Shown here in pieces: positions 31,843-38,166 of a stretch of DNA of 38,166 nucleotides. Numbering within the stretch: position 1 is the stretch's first letter; each line of letters opens with the position of its first letter. Source of the DNA: Hymenobacter rubidus (GTDB taxonomy: Bacteria > Bacteroidota > Bacteroidia > Cytophagales > Hymenobacteraceae); contig NZ_JAERQF010000045.1 in assembly GCF_016734815.1 (NCBI RefSeq), forward strand, positions 1 to 38,166. The letters run 5' to 3'. The notes under the pieces were generated by a model. It did not search any database. It was given only the letters and a program-made list of their open reading frames with translations, and was not told the origin of the DNA. The position numbers and the translations under genes are program-made.

Positions 31843-32820
31843 TTAATTCAGCTCTTTTACGGCAGCGGTCAGCTTCGGCAATACGTCAAATACGTCGCCC
31901 ACGATGCCATAATCAGCGGCTTTGAAGAAAGGGGCTTCGGGGTCTTTGTTGATAACCACAATCACCTTGCTGCTGTTTACGCCGGCCAGGTGCTGGATGG
32001 CGCCCGAAATGCCGCAGGCAATGTACAGGTTGGGCGAAATGGTGATGCCCGTTTGGCCCACGTGTTCGTGGTGAGGACGCCAGTCCACGTCCGAAACCGG
32101 CTTGGAGCAGGCCGTGGCCGCGCCCAGCGCCTTGGCCAAATCTTCAATCAGGCCCCAGTTTTCCGGGCCCTTCATGCCCCGACCGCCCGAAACCACACGT
32201 TCCGCCTCGGGCAGCAGAATGCCGCCGGCCTGGTCCTGCATCACCACTTGGGTAGGGGCGTCGGCAAAGTCGGCGTCCGATAACTGAGCCGAGAAGCTGG
32301 CTACTTCGGCCGTTTTGCCGGCTTCGTGCTTGGCTTCGGTCGAATTCTTTTTCAGGGCAATGATTTTGCGGTCGCCGCTCAGCACCACGTCCGAAAACGC
32401 TTTGCCCGAGAACGCGCCGCGCTTCACCACAAACTGGCCGCCGTCGGTGCGGGGCAGTTCCACCACGTTGGTGGCCAGGCTAGCCTTGAGGCGTACCGAC
32501 AAGCGTGAGCCCACCGCCGCGCCAATGTTGCTGTTGGCCAGTACAATGACTTTGGCCTGTTCCTGCTCCGCTGCCGTGGCAATGAGCTTGGTGTAAGCAT
32601 TATTAACAAAATCTTTCAGCCGGGGCTCGGCATCGTAGAGCACTTTCGCGATGCCCTGCTCGCCCAGGGTGGCCAGGTTGGCCGCGTTGGCTTCGCCCAC
32701 GGCAATGGCGGTGGCGGTAGTGCCCAGCTGGGCAGCGACCTGCGCTCCGTAAGACGCAACTTCGAGCGATGACTTTTTAACCTCGCCGTCGGCGCATTCA
32801 ACTACAACTAATACAGACAT
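31843..32820 (-). CDS. etfA: Electron transfer flavoprotein subunit alpha
   Basis: The 325-residue FAD-binding subunit passes electrons from acyl-CoA and other dehydrogenases to the quinone pool through ETF dehydrogenase. The N-terminal half is the ETF fold (MSVLVVVECADGEVKKSSLE, VIVLANSNIGAAVGSRLS). The C-terminal FAD site shows SGGRGMKGPENW, GATTCSK-like ATACSKPVSDVDW, GQTGITISPNLYIACGISGAIQHLAG and VVINKDPEAPFFKAADYGIVGD. It follows etfB on the same strand after 94 bases holding an inverted repeat. Confidence 0.97.
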   Translation of the reverse strand: MSVLVVVECADGEVKKSSLEVASYGAQVAAQLGTTATAIAVGEANAANLATLGEQGIAKVLYDAEPRLKDFVNNAYTKLIATAAEQEQAKVIVLANSNIGAAVGSRLSVRLKASLATNVVELPRTDGGQFVVKRGAFSGKAFSDVVLSGDRKIIALKKNSTEAKHEAGKTAEVASFSAQLSDADFADAPTQVVMQDQAGGILLPEAERVVSGGRGMKGPENWGLIEDLAKALGAATACSKPVSDVDWRPHHEHVGQTGITISPNLYIACGISGAIQHLAGVNSSKVIVVINKDPEAPFFKAADYGIVGDVFDVLPKLTAAVKELN

Positions 32821-32842
32821 CTTTTCTTAATGAAGAATGAGG

Positions 32843-32916
32843 AATTAAGAATGAAGAATGAGAAATCGAAGGCGGCTCATCACCAATTCTTCTTTCCTCA
32901 TTCTTCATTCTTCATT
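32843..32916. repeat. Inverted GAATGAAGAATGAG repeat between etfB and etfA
   Basis: Left 32843-32862 and right 32897-32916 pair at 19 of 20 positions. A further partial copy (AATGAAGAATGAG) begins at 32829, so the left side is a short tandem array. The right end overlaps the etfB stop codon. It may form a hairpin in the etfB-etfA transcript. Confidence 0.85.
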
Positions 32917-33655
32917 AGATAACCTTGGCTTCGTTGCGGAGCAGCTTAATCAGGTCGCCGGCGTTGGCGGCGTCGATGAGCTTTACACCCTGCTTTTTGG
33001 GCGGCAACGCGTACTCGGCCACGGTGGTGCGGGCGGGCTCGCCTACGGGCGGCACCACTTTCAGGGGCTTGGTGCGGGCCGTCATGATGCCGCGCATGTT
33101 GGGGATGCGGGGCTCGCACATGGGCTGCTGGCACGAGGCCACGAAGGGCGTATTCACGGTCACAATCTCCTTACCGCCCTCAATCTCACGCTCCAGCGTA
33201 GCGGTGTTGCCGCTTAGGTCCAGCTTCATGGCCGGAGCCACCGTGGGGATGCCGAGCATTTCGCCCACCATGCCGTGCACCTGAAACCCGTTGTAGTCAA
33301 TGCTTTCCTTGCCCATCAAAATCACATCATAAGCACCTTCTTTGGCCACGGCAGCAATCTGCTCGGCCACGAAATACGCATCCTGCGGCGCCGCGTTGAC
33401 GCGAATGGCATCGTCGGCGCCAATGGCCAGGGCTTTGCGGATGTTCGGCTCGGTGTCGGCTTCGCCCACGTTCAGCACCGTGACGCTGCCGCTGCCGGCC
33501 GCTTCTTTCAGCTCGATGGCGCGGGTGAGGGCGTATTCATCCCAGGGGTTTATCACGAACTGCACCCCGGCCTTGTTGAACTCCTTGTTATCGGGCGTAA
33601 AGGTGATTTTGGTGGTCGTGTCGGGCACGTTGGAAATACAAACCAGAAACTTCAT
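32915..33655 (-). CDS. etfB: Electron transfer flavoprotein subunit beta
   Basis: The 246-residue partner of EtfA carries AMP in the heterodimer. It starts MKFLVCISNVPDTTTKITF and shows VINPWDEYALTRAIELKE, KALAIGADDAIRVN, ILMGKESIDYNGFQVHGMVGE and CEPRIPNMRGIMTARTKPLKV, the last being the conserved ETF beta signature. It is transcribed ahead of etfA. A TACCTTTG element lies on this strand about 130 bases before its ATG. Confidence 0.97.
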   Translation of the reverse strand: MKFLVCISNVPDTTTKITFTPDNKEFNKAGVQFVINPWDEYALTRAIELKEAAGSGSVTVLNVGEADTEPNIRKALAIGADDAIRVNAAPQDAYFVAEQIAAVAKEGAYDVILMGKESIDYNGFQVHGMVGEMLGIPTVAPAMKLDLSGNTATLEREIEGGKEIVTVNTPFVASCQQPMCEPRIPNMRGIMTARTKPLKVVPPVGEPARTTVAEYALPPKKQGVKLIDAANAGDLIKLLRNEAKVI

Positions 33656-33783
33656 TTAAACGGGGGTTGGGTGGCGGAATCAGGAGAAAAAGGCTGCATG
33701 CATAACAACCGGAAGTAGGCTGACAGTTTCCGGCTGCAACTTATGGAATAACCAGATGCGGGAGAAAAGCCGCAATTTTGCCC

Positions 33784-33791
33784 CAAAGGTA
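33784..33791 (-). promoter_or_regulatory. TACCTTTG -7 element for etfB
   Basis: It is an exact TAnnTTTG match on the minus strand. It would give a leader of about 125 bases before etfB, long compared with other genes in this window, so a closer promoter is possible. Confidence 0.45.
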
Positions 33792-33808
33792 AACAAATCT
33801 AGTTCCCT

Positions 33809-34147
33809 ATGAACACTCCGCCCACCCGTTTGCAGCAGTTGCTGGCTTTCTACGCCGACGACCCGACCGACGCCTTCACCATATACGCACTGGCAACCGA
33901 ATACCGCGCCCAGGAGCCCAAGCGGGCCTGGGAGTATTACCAAAAATTATTGTCCGACCATCCCGATTACGTAGGTACCTATTACCACGCCGGCAAGTTG
34001 CTGGAAGAGTTCGGCAAGAAGGACGAAGCTGAAAAGGTATATCGCACCGGTCTGACCGTGGCGCGCAAAGCCGGGCAGCAGCACGCCGCAAGCGAGCTGC
34101 TGCAGGCACTCAACAGCTGCCTGGGGCTGGATTATGAAGACGACTAA
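33809..34147 (+). CDS. Small TPR protein
   Basis: The 112-residue cytosolic protein has helical pairs of TPR type: DPTDAFTIYALATEYRAQ with KRAWEYYQKLLSDHPDYVG, then TYYHAGKLLEEFGKKDEAEKVYRTGLTVARKAG. There is no signal peptide. TPR units bind other proteins; the partner is unknown. It is divergent from etfB across 153 bases. Confidence 0.85.
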   Translation: MNTPPTRLQQLLAFYADDPTDAFTIYALATEYRAQEPKRAWEYYQKLLSDHPDYVGTYYHAGKLLEEFGKKDEAEKVYRTGLTVARKAGQQHAASELLQALNSCLGLDYEDD

Positions 34148-34505
34148 ACGCAGCAGGCAGCTAAACGCGAAGCAGCTGTAGCTACTCCCGGTTCCCATCA
34201 GAACGGGTAGTCACAACGGCTGCTTTGCTTTAACCCATCATGCCGTTGCTGCTTCTAGGCATCGGCTCACCAAATGCTGACTCAAAACATCTTGAAATGT
34301 TGGGATAAATCAATAATATCACTGCTTATCAAAAAAGCTGTTTTTCAACAGGTAAAAATGTGCTTTCACGGGTTTTTATAGCATGTTGGGATAGAAAAAG
34401 TAAATATTAGCCAATAATTTTAATAAAATTTGTTTCTTTTATACTTATTTTACAAAGTCAGGCTGAGAAACCAGCTATGGCAACGGCTTTGAATTACCTA
34501 CTGCT
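34148..34505. other. AT-rich intergenic region with a direct repeat
   Basis: This 358-base stretch has no gene I can support. The left part holds an imperfect hairpin around the CCCGGTTC and GAACGGG segments (about 34180-34210), possibly ending the TPR transcript. From about 34290 to 34480 it becomes clearly AT-rich, unlike the rest of the window. ATGTTGGGATA occurs twice in direct orientation, at 34297-34307 and 34383-34393. It is probably the control region of the DUF937 gene. Confidence 0.6.
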
Positions 34506-35312
34506 ATGCTGCAACTGCTTAATGCCATTCAGAATGCCTTTTCACAGGAACTGACGATTCATCTGGCTGCCAGACTGGGTGAAGGCGAAGCCGGGATTCG
34601 CAAAGCGCTGGGCGGCATCGTGCCATTGGTGTTGTGCGGGCTTATCAATAAAACCGTTTCGGGCGAGGCCGAAGCGGTGTATGACCTGAGCCAGCGGGCT
34701 TTTCAGATGGCGAACGGGCCCGTGGGTTCCATCGGCGGGGTATTGGCGATGCTGGGCAATGGTACGGTTTCGGGTGAGGCGTTGCGGCAGGGAGAAAGCT
34801 TACTGGCGAGCTTGTTTGGCACCGTGGGCAGCATTGCCGCCGAGCCGGTGAGCCGCTACGCCGGCATTCGGACCGACACGGCCACCACCTTATTGCGCGT
34901 GGTAGGGGCTGTGCTGCCGGCCCTGGTGGGCCAGTATGCTTACCGCCAGTCGCTCGACTCGGATAAAATTGCCGCGTTGCTGCTCCGGCTGAAGGCGCCC
35001 GTGCGCAACATGCTGCCCCAGGGCTTGCGGGGCCTCACGGGCCTGGTGTGGCTTGGGGGGCTGGGCGCAAGTGCCCCGCGCCCGGCGACGGCCTGCGCTT
35101 ACTTGCCGGGCCCCGCTGCTTCACAGCCGGCCCGCTCTGCCACTTTCGGTGCGTACTGGGGCCGCATTCTGCTTCTATTGGTGGGAGTAGCCATGCTGGT
35201 TTACCTGCTGCTGAGCGGCACGCCTACCGGGCCGGTGTTAACGGCCGGCCATGCCATGCCAAAATCGGGAACAGTAGAGAAGGGAACGCCCAACAATGGA
35301 AACGCCTTGTAA
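34506..35312 (+). CDS. DUF937 domain protein
   Basis: The 268-residue protein begins MLQLLNAIQNAFSQELTIHLAARLGEGEAGIRKALGGIVPLVLCGLINK, typical of DUF937, and repeats this helical pattern with Gly/Ala-rich LLASLFGTVGSIA and GIRTDTATTLLRVVGAVLPALVG. A membrane helix near the C-terminus (GRILLLLVGVAMLVYLLLSG) precedes a short polar tail. Function is unknown. Its upstream region is the longest and most AT-rich in the window, which may mean it is strongly regulated. It is on the same strand as the efflux genes but 143 bases upstream. Confidence 0.85.
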   Translation: MLQLLNAIQNAFSQELTIHLAARLGEGEAGIRKALGGIVPLVLCGLINKTVSGEAEAVYDLSQRAFQMANGPVGSIGGVLAMLGNGTVSGEALRQGESLLASLFGTVGSIAAEPVSRYAGIRTDTATTLLRVVGAVLPALVGQYAYRQSLDSDKIAALLLRLKAPVRNMLPQGLRGLTGLVWLGGLGASAPRPATACAYLPGPAASQPARSATFGAYWGRILLLLVGVAMLVYLLLSGTPTGPVLTAGHAMPKSGTVEKGTPNNGNAL

Positions 35313-35455
35313 GGAAAGCGCATTTTTTCGCAATACCTTGCCAGCGGTTGGCCTAGTAAAAATAGGAGTTCACCGAGGTTAAATGCTCGTTCAAGGCCAC
35401 AGCGCAGGGTTCATTTTATCCTCATACTTCGACGGTCAACTTTGTATGGAAATCA

Positions 35456-36769
35456 ATGCCCTATATGTCTCGTCTTTCAATTCTGGCCCTTGTTGGCATG
35501 TGGTCCCTGTGGGGGCAGCCCGCCACCGCGCAGGCCTCCATCCCTCCGGCTCCTACCGATTCGGTTCGCCTCACACTGCCCGAGGCCGAACAACGCTTCT
35601 TTCAGAATAACTTGGCCGTGCTGGCCCAGCAATACAACGTGACCGTGGCGCAGGCGCAGGCCGTGCAGGCCCGCTTGATTGATAACCCAACGTTGTATGT
35701 GGAGCAGGATGTGTTGCGTCGGCGCATCGCCCGGCCCACCGTGCCGGAGGGCACCGTGGGCAGCGAGGCAATTGTGACCGTGCAGCAGTTGTTTTCCTTG
35801 GCCGGACGGCGCAAGGCCGCCGGACAAGCCGCGCAGCAAGGCGCGGTGGTGGAGCAATACAACCTGCAGGACCTGCTGCGCAACCTGCGCTACCAGCTTC
35901 GCACTACGTACTACGACATCTTTTTTAAGCAGCAAACCCTAAAGGCGTACGCCAGCGAAATTGCGTCGCTGACTCGCACCGTGGGCCTCTACCAAACGCA
36001 GTTTGAAAAAGGCAACATCGCGCTGAAAGAAGTAATCCGACTGCGGGCTTTTCTTTTCACGCTGCAAAGCGAGCGGCAAAACATCCTCAACGACGTAGCG
36101 GCCGACCAAACCGACCTGCACGTGCTGTTGCGCGATGCCACCGGCAGCCAGTTTGTTCCCATCGTGGACGTGACCCGTACCCGCGACCTCAGCCTGACGG
36201 GCTATTCGGAGCAGCAACTGGTTGACACGGCCCTGGTGCGGCGCACCGACCTCAATGCCCGGCGCGCCACCCTGCAGCAGCAGAACCTCAACCTGCGCCT
36301 CCAGCAAAAGCTGGCCACGCCCGACCTCGCCGTGGGCTATACCTACGACAAGGCCGGCTCTTACATTGAGAACTACAACGCCCTGACGCTGGGCATTGCC
36401 GTGCCCATCTTCAACCGCAACCAGGGCAATATTCAGGTTGCCAAGGCCCAGATTGCCAGCAGCAAAATTCTGGTTGACCAGCAGCAACTGGTGGTGCAGA
36501 GTGAGGTGCACCAGGCCTACCAGCTGGCGGCCCGCAACGATGAACTGTACCAGAGCATCGACCGCGATACGGCGCCTTTTGCCCGCCTGATGGTGGGCAT
36601 CGAGCAAAGCTACGCCAAGCGCATTCTCTCGGTGGTGGAATACATCGACTTTTTCGAGTCGTACAAAAACAACTTGGTTCAGCTCAACACCTTGCGCGCC
36701 AACCGGGTGCGGGCGTTTGAGCAGTTGAACTTCGCCGTTGGCAAACCGGTGTTCCGCGCCGAACAATAA
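35456..36769 (+). CDS. TolC-family outer-membrane efflux protein
   Basis: The 437-residue protein has a signal peptide (MSRLSILALVGMWSLWGQPATAQ), then two outer-membrane-efflux repeats. RLTLPEAEQRFFQNNLAVLAQQYNV opens the first, and IGQ-like VTVQQLFSLAGRRK precedes the channel strands. The second includes LVRRTDLNARRATLQQQNLNL and PDLAVGYTYDKAGSY with GIAVPIFNRNQGNI. This layout is close to CusC/CzcC metal-efflux channels. ATG 35456 or ATG 35465 are both usable. It is followed after 104 bases by the adaptor gene. Confidence 0.93.
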   Translation: MPYMSRLSILALVGMWSLWGQPATAQASIPPAPTDSVRLTLPEAEQRFFQNNLAVLAQQYNVTVAQAQAVQARLIDNPTLYVEQDVLRRRIARPTVPEGTVGSEAIVTVQQLFSLAGRRKAAGQAAQQGAVVEQYNLQDLLRNLRYQLRTTYYDIFFKQQTLKAYASEIASLTRTVGLYQTQFEKGNIALKEVIRLRAFLFTLQSERQNILNDVAADQTDLHVLLRDATGSQFVPIVDVTRTRDLSLTGYSEQQLVDTALVRRTDLNARRATLQQQNLNLRLQQKLATPDLAVGYTYDKAGSYIENYNALTLGIAVPIFNRNQGNIQVAKAQIASSKILVDQQQLVVQSEVHQAYQLAARNDELYQSIDRDTAPFARLMVGIEQSYAKRILSVVEYIDFFESYKNNLVQLNTLRANRVRAFEQLNFAVGKPVFRAEQ

Positions 36770-36791
36770 GTTTCAGCCGAAAAGCCAGCAT

Positions 36792-36864
36792 CTGTTAGCT
36801 TTTCGGCTAATCAATCACCCTGTACCTCATCAAAAGCTAACGGCTAAACGCTAATAGCTAACAG
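36792..36864. repeat. Inverted CTGTTAGCT repeat before the adaptor gene
   Basis: CTGTTAGCT at 36792-36800 pairs with AGCTAACAG at 36856-36864. Extra GCTAA motifs lie between. It sits in the TolC-adaptor gap. Confidence 0.7.
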
Positions 36865-36873
36865 CTTAAAATA
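36832..36873 (+). repeat. Start-proximal AGCTAA/AACAGCTTAAAA repeat, copy 2
   Basis: This stretch aligns with the sequence before the mlaF ATG. Identical blocks are AAAAGCTAA, GGCTA and AACAGCTTAAAA. In both cases the last block ends three bases before the start codon. Confidence 0.7.
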
Positions 36874-37953
36874 ATGAACCGCACCTTTCTTGCATTGCTT
36901 GCCGCCGTCACCTTAGCTAGCTGCTCCAAACCCGAAGTGAAAGAAGAAAAGAAGGAAGGCTTCCGCCTGTCCGATACCATGATGCAGCAGATTGTGCTGG
37001 ATACGGTGCGTGAGCGCCCCATCCAAGACGAGTTGGTGCTGACCGGCGAGATTCAGGCCGATGGGGACAAGACCGTGCAGGTTTTCCCGCTGGTGGGCGG
37101 CGTGGTGGAAAAACTCAACGTGCAGCTCGGCGACAAGGTGACCAAAGGCCAGGTACTAGCCGTCATCAAGTCTGGCGAGATTGCCGACGTGCAGAACCAG
37201 ACCACCGCGGCCACCTCTGACCTCGACATTGCCCGGAAAAACCTGGCGGTGGCCGAGGATATGTTCAAGGCCGGCCTGAACTCGGAGCGCGACGTGGTGC
37301 TGGCCCGCGCCGAGGTGACCAAGGCCCGCGGCACCGTGGGCAAAAACGTGAAGCAGCTGAGCGTCTACGGCATCGGCTCCGATGGCATGTACACGCTGCG
37401 GGCTCCCATTTCGGGTTTTATTACCGAGAAAAAGGCCACCGACCACGAGCAGTTTAACGACGACAACGTGGGCAACCTGTTCACGGTGAGTAACCTGGAC
37501 GATGTCTGGATTATGGCCAACGTGTTTGAGTCGGATATCTCGAAGGTGAAAGTGGGCTACTCGGCCGACGTGACGACGCTTTCTTATCCGGACAAGCATT
37601 TCCGGGGCAAGATTGACAAGGTCTTCAACGTGCTCGACCCCGACAGCAAGGTGATGAAGGTGCGCGTGCGGCTCGAAAACCCCGGCTACCTGCTGAAGCC
37701 CGAGATGTATGCCCAGGTTCGGGTAGAGAACACCGAAGGCGCCAAGGCGCTGGCCATCCCCGCCAAATCGGTGGTGTTTGACAAGGACCGCAACTTCGTG
37801 ATGGTGTACAAGGACCGCACCCACGTGGAAACCCGGCCCGTGACCATCAGCAAAACGGTGGGCGACTATAGCTACGTGAGCTCCGGCCTGAAGCCCGGCG
37901 ACGTGGTGATTGCCAAAGACCAGTTGCTGGTGTACGACGAGCTGAACGACTAG
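36874..37953 (+). CDS. Efflux RND transporter periplasmic adaptor (HlyD/CusB-like)
   Basis: The 359-residue lipoprotein has a lipobox at LASC with Cys17 (MNRTFLALLAAVTLASC). A lipoyl-like barrel region includes KTVQVFPLVGGVVEKLNVQLGDKVTKGQVLAVIKSGEI, a helical hairpin follows (DIARKNLAVAEDMFKAGLNSERDVVLARAEV), then YTLRAPISGFITEKKATDHEQ and the C-terminal beta domain with PAKSVVFDKDRNFVMV. This is the CusB/CzcB type of membrane fusion protein. With the TolC gene it forms part of a tripartite efflux system; the RND pump is expected downstream, outside the window. Confidence 0.93.
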   Translation: MNRTFLALLAAVTLASCSKPEVKEEKKEGFRLSDTMMQQIVLDTVRERPIQDELVLTGEIQADGDKTVQVFPLVGGVVEKLNVQLGDKVTKGQVLAVIKSGEIADVQNQTTAATSDLDIARKNLAVAEDMFKAGLNSERDVVLARAEVTKARGTVGKNVKQLSVYGIGSDGMYTLRAPISGFITEKKATDHEQFNDDNVGNLFTVSNLDDVWIMANVFESDISKVKVGYSADVTTLSYPDKHFRGKIDKVFNVLDPDSKVMKVRVRLENPGYLLKPEMYAQVRVENTEGAKALAIPAKSVVFDKDRNFVMVYKDRTHVETRPVTISKTVGDYSYVSSGLKPGDVVIAKDQLLVYDELND

Positions 37954-37965
37954 GTCATTTAACAA

Positions 37966-38094
37966 TTAACATTTATCATTTAACATTTTTCAATCAGTCT
38001 TTAATAAGGCTGGGTTGGCCGTGCCTTGTGCCTCTGGCCGATGAAAATGCAAATGGTAGAGGTTGATTATGAGTTGTTAAATGATAAATGTTAA
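37966..38094. repeat. 20-bp AT-rich inverted repeat after the adaptor gene
   Basis: TTAACATTTATCATTTAACA at 37966-37985 pairs perfectly with 38075-38094 across an 89-base spacer. It begins 13 bases after the adaptor stop codon. Confidence 0.92.
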
Positions 38095-38128
38095 ACCTTT
38101 CGCGAAGTGAAAAACGAAAGTAGTTGGT

Positions 38129-38136
38129 TAATCTTG
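38129..38136 (+). promoter_or_regulatory. Possible -7 element TAATCTTG
   Basis: It differs from TAnnTTTG at one position. It lies five bases before the candidate ATG at 38141, a near-leaderless layout like that of the gene at 17605. Confidence 0.3.
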
Positions 38137-38140
38137 CCGC

Positions 38141-38166
38141 ATGAATGTTTCTCTCACCGACACGGA
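38141..38166 (+). CDS. Start of a gene cut off by the right edge
   Basis: An open frame starts MNVSLTDT and runs off the window. It follows a -7-like element and the adaptor gene. It may be the RND pump or another gene; eight residues are too few to say. Confidence 0.3.

Noticed and set aside
1..38166. tRNA or rRNA genes
   Set aside because: Reading the intergenic regions showed no tRNA-like cloverleaf or rRNA segment. A covariance-model scan would be needed to exclude small RNAs.

Overview
The window looks like chromosome from a GC-rich member of the Bacteroidota, most likely Hymenobacter or a close relative in the Cytophagales. The evidence is a type IX secretion C-terminal tail, gliding genes (gldA, gldF, gldG, gldC), TAnnTTTG promoter elements, a YfiT-type thiol transferase and GIN-domain and GxxExxY proteins. 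No rRNA, tRNA, CRISPR array, phage gene or recognisable transposase was seen. The genus is inferred from protein character alone.

Layout. 1-3756: a cut-off periplasmic Spy-like protein, then MbnP, a MauG/MbnH-type di-haem protein and a YHYH protein with a sorting tail, probably one metal-related operon. 3930-6931: guaA and a second glutamine amidotransferase, separated by a 752-bp unit made of a GxxExxY nuclease-like gene between perfect 53-bp inverted repeats. 7112-13175: dgt, a small membrane protein, a large M1 peptidase with a probable outer-membrane barrel, DUF1810 and DUF1648 proteins. 13340-19770: a DUF1361 membrane protein, a TPR plus periplasmic-binding-fold protein, hemL, an unknown membrane-anchored protein, dcd and a secreted small protein. 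19900-25899: gldC, dnaN, a ParE-type toxin-antitoxin pair, a small membrane protein and gldG, gldF, gldA. 26041-30170: two SDR oxidoreductases, a GIN-domain lipoprotein and an MlaE/MlaF-type lipid ABC pair. 30327-34147: a YfiT-like protein, a bifunctional nuclease, etfA, etfB and a small TPR protein. 34506-end: a DUF937 protein, then TolC and membrane-fusion subunits of an efflux system whose pump probably lies past the right edge.

How the genes work together: the two ends share a metal or envelope-stress theme (Spy-like, MbnP/MbnH; TolC/HlyD). The middle holds housekeeping nucleotide genes (guaA, dgt, dcd, dnaN), haem synthesis (hemL) and the gliding ABC transporter. EtfA/EtfB form one electron carrier, and MlaE/MlaF one membrane lipid transporter.

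The most striking non-coding feature is the density of intergenic inverted repeats from several families. One family of roughly 85-125-bp hairpins occurs eight times. A second, built on CGGATT hexamers, flanks the GxxExxY gene as perfect arms and recurs as a lone half-copy elsewhere. The GxxExxY unit is the best candidate here for an undescribed mobile or self-spreading system.
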